Source: Thereva unica (taxonomy: Eukaryota > Arthropoda > Insecta > Diptera > Therevidae). Taken from it: a DNA stretch of 64,000 bases. Position numbers and translations under genes: made by a program. Positions 47,766-58,029 of this stretch are shown piece by piece (positions within the stretch are counted from its first letter, which is position 1; each line of letters opens with the position of its first letter). The DNA lies in assembly GCA_949987705.1 (NCBI GenBank), contig OX465283.1:7854207-7918206 (forward strand). The letters are read 5' to 3'. Below the pieces are notes generated by a model. That model was not told the origin of the DNA. It saw nothing but the letters and a program-made list of their open reading frames with translations, and made no database searches.

Positions 47766-47999
47766 TTATTAGATTTTTGTATGGGCACCAAATTGTGCAT
47801 TTATGGGGGGTGCCAAATTTGTAAAATTGATTACTTTTAGGCGCTTTTTATGGGAAAAAACAATTTGGAAAGGATCTGTTTGAAAAGTAAAATTTTTAGG
47901 GTTGACTCCCAACGTTGACATAAAACGAAATCTCTTGTAGTGTCTTATAAAAATTTATTTGTCTATCTACCTGGTTTATTTAAAAATTATTTATGTACA

Positions 48000-48005
48000 T
48001 TTATT
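48000..48005 (-). terminator. Polyadenylation signal of modSP copy A
   Basis: AATAAA on the minus strand, 31-36 bases after the stop codon. It lies in a short AT-rich 3' tract. Confidence 0.45.
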
Positions 48006-48035
48006 TATTTTATTGTTAATACTAAAAGATCAGAA

Positions 48036-48552
48036 TTACTTTGGCCGCGTTTTCCCATCAAATTCAATTATCATGTCTGCATGATGTTGGATATTTGTAA
48101 ATGCCGTATAGAAATCCCCTTCACATTTTCCAGTACTAGTAAGACCATTGCTAACTATTCCCCAAAGATAAAACGTACTAATACCATTAACGATTTTAGG
48201 TACAGCAAACCCTCCTCCGCTATCTCCCGCGCATACAGTCTCGTCATCAGCAGCCGGAACACAAAATTTATCGCTCTGTATTGCAGATTGATATTTTACA
48301 TCAATTTTTGCACGACAATCGGCACTGCTTAAGGTGGGCAGCTCTACCATTTTTAACGTAGGACTACTATCAAGCTCAGAGCTGGGCTTTCCCCAGCCTG
48401 CAACTCGTCCAATTACGTTTGAACCAATGTTCTTATCACTGTATTTCAGCCATTCTATGCACACCGGCTTGATGTATGACTTGAAAATAATCGGATTGTG
48501 GAGAACTAGAAGTGCAATGTCCACCTGGTAGTCATTGGAAGCGTCTCGAAAC
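48036..48552 (-). CDS. modSP: modSP copy A terminal exon: catalytic Asp and Ser
   Basis: It encodes FRDASNDYQVDIALLVLHNP, then GRVAGWGK, VCAGDSGGGFAVP, WGIVSNGL and MIIEFDGKTRPK before the stop. Pocket positions: T189 and a Gly following SN at the 214-216 strand, using the S195 = GDS alignment. Confidence 0.88.
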
Positions 48553-51500
48553 CTTGATTAAAGATACTAGTAGATTGAAAATTAAAGATGTGATGAAAAA
48601 TATGATCTTACCCGTCTCGGATGTGTAACTCTGATAGGTTGAATACTTGTGTTTTAAAGGGCTCCACAGCATTATAGTCCCGGTAGTATTTTCCAGCGAC
48701 AACCCTAAAATATGTGTGCTTAAAAGGGGCTGCTTCTTTACCATTCCAAAAACAATGCGCAGCTAGAAAGGACATAAATATTGAATTATTGAGAGAATAT
48801 TAAGCAGTGTTGCCACTTTGGATATGTTCGTATCATTTTGGATACTATTTAGTGGGAAAAATCATACGGATACGATGCTACGTTTTCCCGAAAAAGGATG
48901 CATTAGCGCTTATCAAAGTTGTGACATACTATTCATTATGAGTTGTGTTTAATGAGCTGCTCTAGGTTACGCCTGCTCTAAAGCGGCCCACACACTTTCA
49001 GTTTAACTGAGCAGTTTATCACCTGTGACGTAACGTCTGAGCGATAAACTATGTGGACTGTGCAGTTTTGAGCTATTTTCACTCAGTCTTCAGACCTGAG
49101 CTTCAGGATCCTATTTTACTCCGATAAACTGCGCAGGTCAGACAGTTTATCGCTCAGCTCTCTCAGTTATGTAAGATGTACATATTCAAATCAACAAAAC
49201 TGACGAGATTGAGCAAAAAAAACCCCGTACAACGAACTGACGACCCCACACACTTTCAGGTCAGTTTATTGTACAGTTTTTTTTACACAGTTCAACTGCG
49301 CAGTTAAAACTGAGAGTGTGTGGTCGGCTTAAATTTAACTGGAGCAAATTAAAGTCCGGGTTTCTGCTCTCACTCATAGATGACATTGTTATCATTGCGA
49401 AAGAAATATTTCTTCAAGTCTTCTGTGATCTCATGGACGTGCTGTTATAAACCCTTTCAAGCTGGACTGCCACCCGCGGACTCAGCGTACAGCGCCGGCC
49501 TTAGGGTAGAGCGAGTGGAGCGGTTGCTCCAGGCGCCAGGTGGTAAGGGGCGCCAAAATGAATGCGAAAAACAATTTTGAGCAAAAAATAAAGTTAGATG
49601 GCACTTTTTGAAGGCGTTGTTTGTAGCTAGCCAAGTCTATGTACTCATCAATATGTCTCGAACACAGCACAAGCAGGGAGCACTGACTCCAAGACCGATC
49701 GTACATGGCCTTAGGTCACATCCTGGTCGAGGTACATGAAGCAGTCTGAATACGGCGGAACTAAAGTCGATCAAAACCGCCAGGGATGGAGTACGTTGAG
49801 ATCCTTCATTCATTGGGAATTCTCGTTATATATCCTGCAGAAGTAAGGGCACTTAAGCGGAGAGGCAACTCAAAAAAACGACCGCTTTCAGAAGACGGGG
49901 TGGCGCAGCCCGAAAACGTTTTACGCTATATCTGGAAGCTGGTTACTCCCATGTAGAAGTTGGTAGGGTCTGCATGTCCCCCGAGGAAGGATGGGATATC
50001 GATTTTCTTAATAATAAGAAGGTTAGATCTTCGAAAAGAGCGAAGACTTTGGCCATACGGTTTGAAAAGCCTTCATAAAAGTCGGACGCACCCATAATGA
50101 AGTCTAGAACGTCTCCAAAGCCGACATTCTGTTAAATAGCAGAAAGTGTCAGAATGGGCGTGCTTGCGACTAACAACTCGGAGACTCTCCTGACCAAGAA
50201 ACAACTATGTAGTTACCGTGCAAGGAAGTTTTCTGGAGGCGATAGCCGAATTGGCTCATGGCTGAGAACAGCCCAGGTCCGTAGGGATCGGGGCGCCTGC
50301 CATGATGGCCACCTTAAGCCCTGGAAGGATCACACCTTGTTGCTGTGGACGGAAACAAGCTGCTGAGCGGGTACTTTCCCCCTGCAACAGAGGACCCCAC
50401 TGGCATTATCTTGAAAGGATAGGGGTGCAAAAGAAGACCCTAAAGGTACGGTTTCGCTGGGAGCTGTCGGCGGCGGCCGCTAACAGCGAGCTGTCAAAGC
50501 TCGCTGCTCAAAATGACTGCTCTTATGGTATGCACATGTTGGCGGTTTTGCTCACACTGCCTGACAGCTAGGCGGCAGCTGTCAGCAGCTAGCTGTTGCG
50601 TCTCGACTGCTTTTGAACCAGTCAAGAAGCGCAGTCGTAGCTGCTAGAAGTGATTTTTAGTGATTTTATTCAAATTGCTCTTTGTTTAATCGAAAATATT
50701 CTCGATATTTTTCTTCAGATTTTGAGAAATGACCATTCACTAGTAAACAGTAACAGCCTTCTTCTTTACGTGATTATAACATACTGTTTATACCTTTTGT
50801 TTGATTTAATAACAATAATAGTTCCATGAAATCATGTTCTTCCTCCTCCTCAATTAACAAAAACTATTATTTTTCATTAAATTCTTTTTCACCAGCTGAA
50901 CAAACAATTGACAACAAATAACTGCCGGCAGCCATGCAACAGTTTCAACGAAATCGCTTGACCGCGCTGCTCAGTTGCTGCGGCTGATATCCGCCGTCGG
51001 CAGCCGCCGCCGACAGCTCCCAGCGAAACCGTACCTTAAGGGTGTAGGAGTGGAGAATACTCCGAGTGCACCGAATAAAATTCACAGAGATGACGTTGTC
51101 AGGATGGTGAAGACTGCAATTTTGGGCTAATGGCAAGAGAGCCCTCTTTCAACGAGAAGCTCTCTCCAACATCTCAACCTTACTGGCTGGGGCAAGCCCT
51201 AATGCCCAACCATGCAATACAAACAACCAAATAGCCTCCAAAAAAGGTGGTGCTGTTGGCGAAACGTCGGAGAAGCCACTCTTCTCGACATGCTTCCTCT
51301 ATTGCCCTAAAGGCGGGGCTGTGACCCTAAAATCACCATCGAAATCCTTAGGGGGCCCCCAACACATAAAGGCTTGCAAAAGGGGAGATATAATCTCGTA
51401 AGGAAATCGCTGGCAGACAGTGCTCGAAAAAAGTTTTATCGAGGACAACTGGAAATACAATTTATGTGAAGTGAAAGCGTCGACCCAAGGGCGCCAAAAG

Positions 51501-52995
51501 ACAATCTTGCTCCACCCTCAACAAGGGCTAGGGCCGGCGTTAACCCAGTAAAAACGGGACTGGCCCTTTTCATGAAAAGGTATAAAACCCCACCGATATA
51601 CAATTACGTGCTCAGTTAGTATCGTATGGATACGTACAGAAAGGTTATGGATACGATTGGATACTTTTTCTGTGTTGTAATTGATACCACAAACCGCTAA
51701 GAGAGTGGCGAATTTGTTACTTACCACTTATTACTAATTTTGCATTAATAATGGTGCCACCGCAGATGTGCTCGGGATTTCCAAATACTGTAGAATAAAT
51801 AGCCACATGCCATGGTGTTTTGGTGATGTTGATAAAATTTCCGCCATATATGAAGGGAGTCGATTCAGCTTTCTCAGTGCCGCATTCCGGCTCGCAACGG
51901 AAAGGACTGTAGTCCCATTCTCCGTATTGGTCACAGTAAAGATATTCCTGCGTGACACGTTCGGGCTTCTTATATCCAAGGCTGCAAAATATTCTCGCTC
52001 GTGTACCTTCTCGCATTGGACCATTGCATTCTACAACAATTCCGTTCAATGTGCATTCTGCCCCAAAAGATATGCCCGCCAAATGTTCACCGGTGCAATA
52101 TTCTGGAAAATGGATTTCAGTTTGAGAATTTGTATGTTTGTAAAATTATTACATATATATCTAAATTACTTGTACATTTTGGATGCCCGGAACTCCATTT
52201 GCCAAGTAAACAGCTATTTGTGTTTGGCCCCTCCAAGAGGTACCTAGATCGGCATTTATAGTTTACAAAGCTGAAATCTGCGAGAAAATCTCCTGGCGGT
52301 ATAGCGATATTTCCTGGCTCAACAACAAATATAAGACCAGGAATATCCGGAACCTCACAACCATTAGCTGGGAATGTTATTATGGACGTTTCAGTAGTAC
52401 TAGGGTGGCTGAAAAATTAAAGTTTAAGTCGCTTAAGTTGCTTAAAAATTACAAGATTTTTACCTATTTGTATCTGCCGTTGGCCAATTGCATAAGTTAC
52501 TGTCCTCATCAGATCCATCAACACAATTTAATTTCTTATTGCACGTTTGGGTGCTACTAATGCAGCCACCATAACTGCATCGAAATGCATAATCTGGGCA
52601 TTTTACTCCTGAGCATAGTTGTACTGTTTCATCAGATTTATCATCACAGTCATATTTTCCATCACAAGCATCATCTGCCGAAATGACTTTTCCCGATGAA
52701 CAAGTAAATGTCAGCGAGTCCCTTCTGTCGGATAGGCTGTCTCCTGTATTTGCAGAGCAAAGACTAGGACTCTCATCGGAATTATCTGCGCAATTTTGAA
52801 TTTTATTGCATTTAGCGTTTGCACTTACGCAACCGCCATAAGCGCATTTGAAGGCAAAATTTGGGCAAACGATATTTGCGCAATGTTTTCGGGTCTCATC
52901 AGAACCGTCAGAGCAATCTTTGGCGCCGTCGCAAAATAAGTCTGAATCTATGCATTGTCCATTATCACACATTTTTTGTGACACCGGGCACTCTC
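48036..52995 (-). CDS. modSP: Modular serine protease (modSP/HP14 family), copy A
   Basis: This family is a secreted, autoactivating chymotrypsin-fold protease. It sits at the head of the Toll and melanization cascades, downstream of peptidoglycan and glucan recognition proteins. The join on the minus strand is 52995-52464, 52408-52170, 52102-51725, 48762-48612 and 48552-48036. All phases close. Modules in order: four LDLa, sushi/CCP, Cys-rich linker with the activation site, and catalytic domain. The triad is complete: AHCF, NDYQVDIALL (Asp) and GDSGGGF. The residue at the S1 pocket base (six before the catalytic Ser) is Thr, not the Asp of trypsins. The exon with the signal peptide was not found. 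The 3-kb intron 48763-51724 is full of nested transposons. Confidence 0.88.
48612..48762 (-). CDS. modSP: modSP copy A exon: catalytic His
   Basis: The acceptor is tttctag. It encodes AHCFWNGKEAAPF then VVAGKYYRDYNAVEP and FNLSELHIRDG. It is 151 bases, exactly the length of its copy B partner. The donor is gtaaga. Confidence 0.87.
48982..49329. mobile_element. TIR element, 348 bp, TAA target duplication (in modSP A intron)
   Basis: The left end is agcggcccacacactttcag and the right end, inverted, agccgaccacacactctcag. Inverted similarity is about 36 bases. taa is repeated at 48979-48981 and 49330-49332. Internal gcagtttatc/gataaactg motifs recur several times. It is PIF/Harbinger-like by duplication only. 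Confidence 0.65.
49374..49490 (+). pseudogene. LOA-type RT fragment, left half
   Basis: The translation DDIVIIAKEIFLQVF continues into [13 protein letters not shown]. This matches the LINE at 38780-38895 (VDDVVII ... [20 protein letters not shown]). It breaks off within the codons for Val-Asn and resumes at 51534. Confidence 0.65.
49491..51533. mobile_element. hAT-like element, ~2.0 kb, splitting the LOA fragment
   Basis: The left end is cagcgccggccttaggg and the right end is ctagggccggcg (inverted cgccggccctag). Subterminal gcgccaaaa occurs near both ends (49549 and 51490). LOA RT reading is continuous if this interval is skipped. No transposase is recognised inside; it contains the 593-bp TIR element at 50444-51036. 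The exact target duplication is blurred by mutation. Confidence 0.6.
50444..51036. mobile_element. TIR element, 593 bp, TAA target duplication
   Basis: The terminal inverted repeats are identical for at least 34 bases, starting aggtacggtttcgctgggag. taa is repeated at 50441-50443 and 51037-51039. The identity of the arms suggests recent insertion. No transposase. PIF/Harbinger-like by TSD. Confidence 0.75.
51534..51596 (+). pseudogene. LOA-type RT fragment, right half
   Basis: gcgttaacccagtaaaaacg through ggtataaaaccccacc matches the LINE at about 38740-38785 (reverse strand) directly following the point where the left half stops. Confidence 0.6.
51725..52102 (-). CDS. modSP: modSP copy A exon: Cys-rich linker, activation site, start of protease
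   Basis: It encodes a second CCP-like Cys-rich module (FCSLGYKKPERVTQEYLYC ... GEWDYSPFRCEPECG). Then comes STPFIYGGN, where Ile would be the new N-terminus after cleavage behind Phe. Then come TPWHVAIY and HICGGTII. The donor is gtaagt at 51724, splitting the Ala of the His-triad block. Confidence 0.87.
52170..52408 (-). CDS. modSP: modSP copy A exon: sushi/CCP module
   Basis: It encodes GCEVPDIPGLIFV ... YKCRSRYLL ... SCLLGKWSSGHPKCT, the four-cysteine sushi pattern ending W-x-(n)-P-x-C. A Ser/Thr-rich lead (HPSTTETSIITFP) precedes it. Phases are 2 in and 1 out, as in copy B. Confidence 0.88.
52464..52995 (-). CDS. modSP: modSP copy A exon: four LDLa modules
   Basis: The acceptor is tttcag and the start is in phase 1; the donor is gtaaaa after AAT AG. 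Modules begin ECPVSQKMC, CPNFAFKC, then a degenerate third (FTCSSGKVISADDAC) and CPDYAFRC. The acidic calcium box (DxxDGSDE-like) is present in modules 1, 3 and 4 and as NCADNSDE in 2. Module 3 has four of six cysteines. There is no intron where copy B has one. Confidence 0.88.
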
Positions 52996-52999
52996 CTGA

Positions 53000-54379
53000 A
53001 ATGTAGAAGTACATTATATATTTATTAAGTTGCTTGGAGTTATCGATTGGTAAAAAATAAAAGATTTGGAGGATCACCTCATGATCGGCATTCTTTTTCT
53101 AGCTGGAAATGTTATGAAAATAAAAATAGGTAAAAAAAGTTAAATAGTTTTATTTGAAATCATAAACTGTACCAAAACATAGAAAATAATTCGAACACAA
53201 ACATGGACCTTCTTGAGATTCTAGCAGAAGCCGCAACAACTAGGAGATCCTGGTCGGACCTGGCGTAAAACAGAGTCCCCTGGAGGGCAACTGTTTCCGC
53301 CCTATGTCTCATGAGGGATTGAAGGAGAGTAAAGAAAAAGAAGATATAGTACTTCAGTCGAGTTCATTAAAAACGATTAAAGGGAAATTTTATGAAGCGC
53401 CATCTTCGGTGCTAAAAATTTCAAAATTAACACGTTGAATGCCATAGGGGTCACCATTGACCAGCACTGAGATGGTTGATAGCGCCGTGGGGGTCACCAG
53501 TGACCGGCGGACCTAGGAACACTAGAAACACAAAATTGGAGTTAGGCCGCTTTCACATGGGCTGCATGCCGCATGGCAAAAGCTTGACTTCGGATTGGCT
53601 TCGTATAGTATTCGGAAATTTTCGTGAGAGGATTCAAAAAGCTTGCCGCATGCCTGCATTTAGTCGTTCCCATGGCTATGCTGGTTGTCAAAAAACAGCC
53701 GTCAGGATGCCTCGGGATCCCATTTGCGCATATTTCGTGTTCGCTTACTTTCTTGTGATCGAAAAAGAGGGCAAATTTTCGCTTCCCTTCTTGCAAATTA
53801 GTGTCTAAGATTTTGAGTCCCGGCGACTGTCGCTGGCTGTCAAAGCAATTCTGTAGCGCATTTGAATTGTCAAAAAGAACTGTCACTTATCATGTTAAAC
53901 CAAAATTGAAGAAGCGTGATGAAAATAAGTTCTTTATTTGGTGCCTAGTAACAAGATTTTGAATAATTTCTTAAATAAATTGTTAGTTTCAATAGCTTTG
54001 TGTCATTGATTTGAAGACCCAAGTGATTTCTAGGTTATAGTCTTCTCGATTTGCAAAAAACATCTCAGAAAGTGTTTTCTTACTTACATATTTTTATCCC
54101 CACTATTCAATTTTACTATCAAAAATCTTGGGATCCCGCGGGATCTAATTTGGAGTAGCTGACGTGAAACATGAAAACAATTTTTTTTAAGAAACGCTTT
54201 TATTAGCTTCACTTGTAACTATGTAATAAAATCTTGGAAGTTAGGCCGATTTTTGCAATTGTGCTCCACCGAGCTCACGACATGGGTATCAAATGAAAAA
54301 GTACGACAGGTAGAATACAATCAGCTGTGTGACGTAATTTTAAATCTAATATGGCCGCCAATGGCGGAAGGCGTATAAT
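53000..54379. other. Spacer upstream of modSP A, with a LINE tail at ~53200-53340
   Basis: Plus-strand 53215-53340 reads LAEAATTRRSWSDLA then RVPWRATVSALCLMRD, like the last residues of a LINE polymerase, followed by an A-rich end. Near 53459-53512 the palindrome ggtcaccattgacc and then ggtcaccagtgacc occur 48 bases apart. At 54240-54360 there is another ggtatcaaatga / atggccgcca repeat unit. I could not identify the modSP A signal-peptide exon. Confidence 0.4.
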
Positions 54380-54889
54380 TAACGTGACCATACGTCCCGT
54401 TTTTAACGGGACCGTCCCTTTTTTCGGCTCTTCGTCCCGGTGTCCCCGAAAAAAACCTGGGGACGCTAAATTGTCCCGTTTTCAGAAACCGGGTGATAAT
54501 TGTCGGGCCGGAAAGGGTAGACGAAAGGGGCAGAAGCGGAGCTAGGGACGGAGGGGCAAGGCTGGTTAAAAATCGTAAAAAGCAGGCCGAGTCGTAAAGA
54601 AGCCATAAAAAGCAAAATGCTTGCGCAAATATGCGTGTGTTGCGTATACCGATTAAGCAAAAAGCTTCAGCTAAAGATGTTCTTATGGTTTTATCAAAAA
54701 AGGATGTAAAATTAAACTGAGTACAAAAAGTACCCGTAGGGTGGCAGCACAGAAGTGGTTTCAACTAATTTGTTACGAGTTTTAAATGGAAAAGTTCAAT
54801 GGAAAACTTGAAACAGATGACCTTTTAGTTTTTTCGGCAAAATGGCATACTTTGTATTTCGAACACAAGTGACCTGATCCCCTCCTCCA

Positions 54890-55102
54890 CCAACAATTGG
54901 AAGTCTATAGCTGCCGCATCACTGCAGAATTTAGCTGGGTGGTTACTCTGCGGTAAGAAAACCTGGAAGGATGGCGATCAGAGCTTAGGGATGCCAAACT
55001 GGATGACATCGGCTCAGAATCGGGACCGTTGGAGAGAACAGTTGCGAGAGGCCAGGACCGGGTCCCGGTTGTAGAGCCGTTAAAGAAGAAGAAGAAGACT
55101 GG
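54890..55102 (+). pseudogene. RTE-like LINE 3' fragment inside the hAT relic
   Basis: gatgccaaactggatgacatcgg through gagagaacagttgcgagag (as blocks) and the agccgttaaagaagaagaag end match the reverse complement of 29803-29900. It lacks the polymerase block. It inserted after the hAT element. Confidence 0.65.
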
Positions 55103-55379
55103 GAAAAATTGGGAGCGATGCACAGGGGAGCTTATTTTGAGCTCTGTTAAATATGCTCTCGAGGGAGCTTTACTGGAGTTTTCATAAATTTTATAGAAAA
55201 AGAGAAAACGCCAATTATCTTCCAAAATGTGCCATTAGCATTACTCAATAGCCAGCCCGGCTCTCGTTCGATACGGAGGACAAACAGCTTTGGAAGTGGT
55301 TAAAATGTAGTTGGGGGACTGTTTTGGTAAAACTACGCTAGCGCTTGTAAAGCAATTGCAGGGGATGAACAAAATGAAA

Positions 55380-55800
55380 TCTTTTCGATACCGGATCACA
55401 AATCCACGTATCAGAAAATGTTTTGCAATAGCAAAACTAGGTGGCTTTCGCTTATACCAGCCATAGAAAGAGCTTTAAAATGGTACCTACCATTAAAGAA
55501 CTACTTCTTGAGCATTGTAAAATGCCCCAAATATTAAAAAAACTTTTTTGAAGACCCCAAATCAGAATTGTGGCTTCTTTTTTTCATGCTCAGTCAGCAA
55601 GTTTTACGGAAAGTCGTTGGGTGAAGTGTTTAAGTGTTCCTTTCATACCAACAAACTTAACCATGAAAACTTTTGTATTTTAATTCAATATAGTTTATAT
55701 CTGCCCAGCACAAATGCAACAATAGAAAGACTCTTTTCTTTAACGTCTGACAAAACGGTTCCGGTCCTTATGGAAATGTTGATAATTAAGGTGAGTTTTA
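55380..55800 (+). pseudogene. hAT transposase remnant
   Basis: One frame reads KTRWLSLIPAIERALKWYLPL (near 55435-55500), the conserved block ahead of the dimerisation region in hAT/ZMYM-like transposases. It is followed in the same family order by FFEDPKSELWLLFFHAQ. A later frame reads LYLPSTNATIERLFSLTSDK (near 55700-55760), matching the hAT C-terminal dimerisation motif (LPxSNAxxERxFS). Frameshifts separate the parts, and the catalytic Asp region is missing. Confidence 0.75.
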
Positions 55801-56068
55801 AAAAAAACGTTCCAAAATTTTTATTCTCACTTAAAATCATCACCAGCTGTATTAAAACAAATTTGTTCCTTAACTTTTCTAATATGTAATAATTACTTTT
55901 GATAAATAAAAAATTTGAGAACCAGCTGGTATTCTCTAAATTGAGTCTCCTTTATGATTTAATGAATCGGCTCTACTAATTGAGATAAATAAACCGATGT
56001 CCCGTTTTGAGTAGAAAAATAAATGGTCACGTTACGTATAATAGACTAAAAAGTAGAAAATAAAATTA

Positions 56069-56375
56069 AATAGTTTAAAATAACTAAAAAGTACGCTCTT
56101 ATTTAATTAAAAATGAACCAAAAAGTAAAAAAATAATTTTGAATGTAAAATTTTTATTGCTGCAGCCATTTAAATGTAAAAAAGCGTGGGGCGTTAACAA
56201 AAAGTCCCAGTATTAATAAAATAAGAATATATGTAGGTAAAGAGCGCTCCACGCTTTTTTACATTTAAGTAAGTGGCTACAGCAATAAAAACTTTACATT
56301 CAAAATTATTTTTTTACTTTTTGGCTCATTTTTAATTAAATAAAAGCGTATTTTTTTAGTTATTTTAAACTATTT
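56069..56375. repeat. Fold-back (long inverted repeat) element
   Basis: Arms of about 125 bases each are separated by a spacer of about 40 bases. The left arm contains aaaatgaaccaaaaagtaaa, ttgctgcagccatttaaatg and aaaaagcgtggggcgttaac. The right arm carries the inverse in order. Members or fragments are also seen at 30908-31068, 42790-42900 and 47005-47765. Confidence 0.7.
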
Positions 56376-57269
56376 TTTTTACATCAAATTCCAGGACAAA
56401 TGTCCAAATTATTCCGTCAAAATGTTGTCCAATTTCCATCCACACTCTTCAGTTGAATTCTTTCAGTCTTTTTCAGTTTTATATTTTCACCCGGGGTAAT
56501 AAAAGGCTTGTTTAACTTGATAGCAAATAAATTACTACACTATAAAAATGCTTTTATCAGATTAACTATATTCTTGGTAACTTCTATATAAATCTCCACT
56601 GTAGCACAAATTTCGTTGTGAATTTTTGAAATACATGAAATTATTACATTATAACACGATATAAACAAAATAACCAAAATACATACCACTCGCCTTGTTA
56701 AATATTAAAATAATTATAAACATTTTCCCACAAACATTTTGGGTTTTTCTAGTGTTGTGCTTCATTCCTTAAAGCACGAAAACAAACTTTTCTTATTAAT
56801 AACTTTTTGATGACTGAAAATAAGACAATAATTTCGAGATAACGAAAGCTTGATTTCCTCTTAGCTATATTAAATCGGAATTATCAATTTAATAATATAT
56901 ACATCACCAAATTGATAAGTATTTCCAATGCTGTAGAGATTTTCCAAGTTGTTTGGAAAAAATCAAGCAAATTAAGTTGAAGCGCAGAGATATGTTGCGT
57001 AAATTTAATATAGTTACCAAATAAATAGTGGGTTAGGGAAGTCAATGGGTTTGGCTTGTGAAAAAATGTTATCGGGAAGGAGATCTGCGAATATAAAATA
57101 GAAGAACAAATAATATAGTAAGAAAAACAAAGCAAATTGGCAAAGCCAGTAGTGAAAATCAATATTAGCATAACTGAATTTTTAGTGTGCTGCACGGGAA
57201 TTGTGACGGTGAAAAACATTCCATTGACAATTTTTCATGACGAACAATATTTTAAAAAACTAATTGGCC
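56376..57269. other. AT-rich spacer between modSP copies, no supportable gene
   Basis: A minus-strand frame at 56884-57219 has a hydrophobic start resembling a signal peptide, but no cleavage context, donor site or homology ties it to modSP copy A. Confidence 0.4.
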
Positions 57270-57479
57270 ATGGTGATCAGTTATCAGCGGAATAGGGGGA
57301 ATAACATGAAGCATAACGTGCACGTGCTGCAACTATTTCGTTAGCCTCTCTTATAGGATAGTTACCAGTGGCCACCGCTAGGAGATTATGATCGCACTTC
57401 CATCAGTCCGAAGTAGTTGCGGCACGTACATTTTATGCCATATGTTATTCCCCCTATTCCGTTGATGATTGACAACCTT
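57270..57479. mobile_element. TIR element (MITE), ~210 bp
   Basis: The left arm contains ttatcagcggaatagggggaataacat and the right arm its inverse (atgttattccccctattccg...). Similarity runs about 65 bases through gcacgtgc(t/c)gcaacta.ttcg. A relative is at 34320-34450. Confidence 0.6.
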
Positions 57480-58029
57480 CAATGTCATATGCCAAACATA
57501 AAGGCAATGCATCTTCGGCAACCCGTTCAAAAGAATGTGACAGGATCCCTGGAGGACGCCGAATACGTTTTTATACGAGTCGACCGTTTTTGAAACCCTT
57601 TCAAACCTCTAGGTTAGGTTAGGTTGAAATGGCTGCCCCCACTAGGGAGCCCACTTAGGCCCGCCATTGGGCCCATTGTGATGCCATTCTAGTGTTGGGG
57701 CAAAGTTCAGGCCATTTCAATCCATTTTGAGCTTTTGATAAATCCCTAACTACGCCAATGCCTCTTCCTAACTATTGCTAACCATGCTCCCGAGCACGGT
57801 TAAAATTAACTACACCATGAGTCAAAATGTTATGCTCGTGGTTATGTTGTAGTTAACCAAGGAGTTTTTGCACAAATTATGACATCTAATTTTAAGAGAG
57901 AATCAAGAGGGCGTATTACTGTTTTCTACACTGAACAAATTTTGCAATCGATTTTTCAAATACAGGGTTATCCTATCATGGTGGAAATTTGCACACAGCT
58001 TTAGCTCCCATGACAATGCAATATGGTAT
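57480..58029. other. Spacer; contains a TTAGG-like triplet run
   Basis: ctaggttaggttaggttgaa at 57609-57628 holds three GGTTA-type repeats and is followed by a ggctgcccccactagggagc segment. Runs like this head some insect retroelement copies, but I see no coding sequence to prove it. Confidence 0.35.

Larger units (their letters stand above)
54380..56034 (+). mobile_element. hAT transposon relic, 1655 bp, with 8-bp target duplication
   Basis: The flanks cgtataat (54372-54379 and 56035-56042) are identical. The ends are taacgtgaccat and its exact inverse, with nearby cgtcccgttttt / aaaacgggaca. Inside are remnants of a hAT transposase (55380-55800) and an inserted RTE-like LINE fragment (54890-55102). 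Only about 140 residues of transposase remain, so it is inactive. Confidence 0.8.

Noticed and set aside
54321..54764. 147-codon minus-strand frame across the left end of the hAT element
   Set aside because: It runs through the TIR and flanking DNA and has no homology; chance frame.
56884..57219. Hydrophobic minus-strand frame as modSP copy A leader
   Set aside because: No suitable donor site and no mature-protein similarity.
57609..57628. Interstitial telomere repeat
   Set aside because: Only three GGTTA-type units; too short, and such runs also occur at the heads of retroelement copies.
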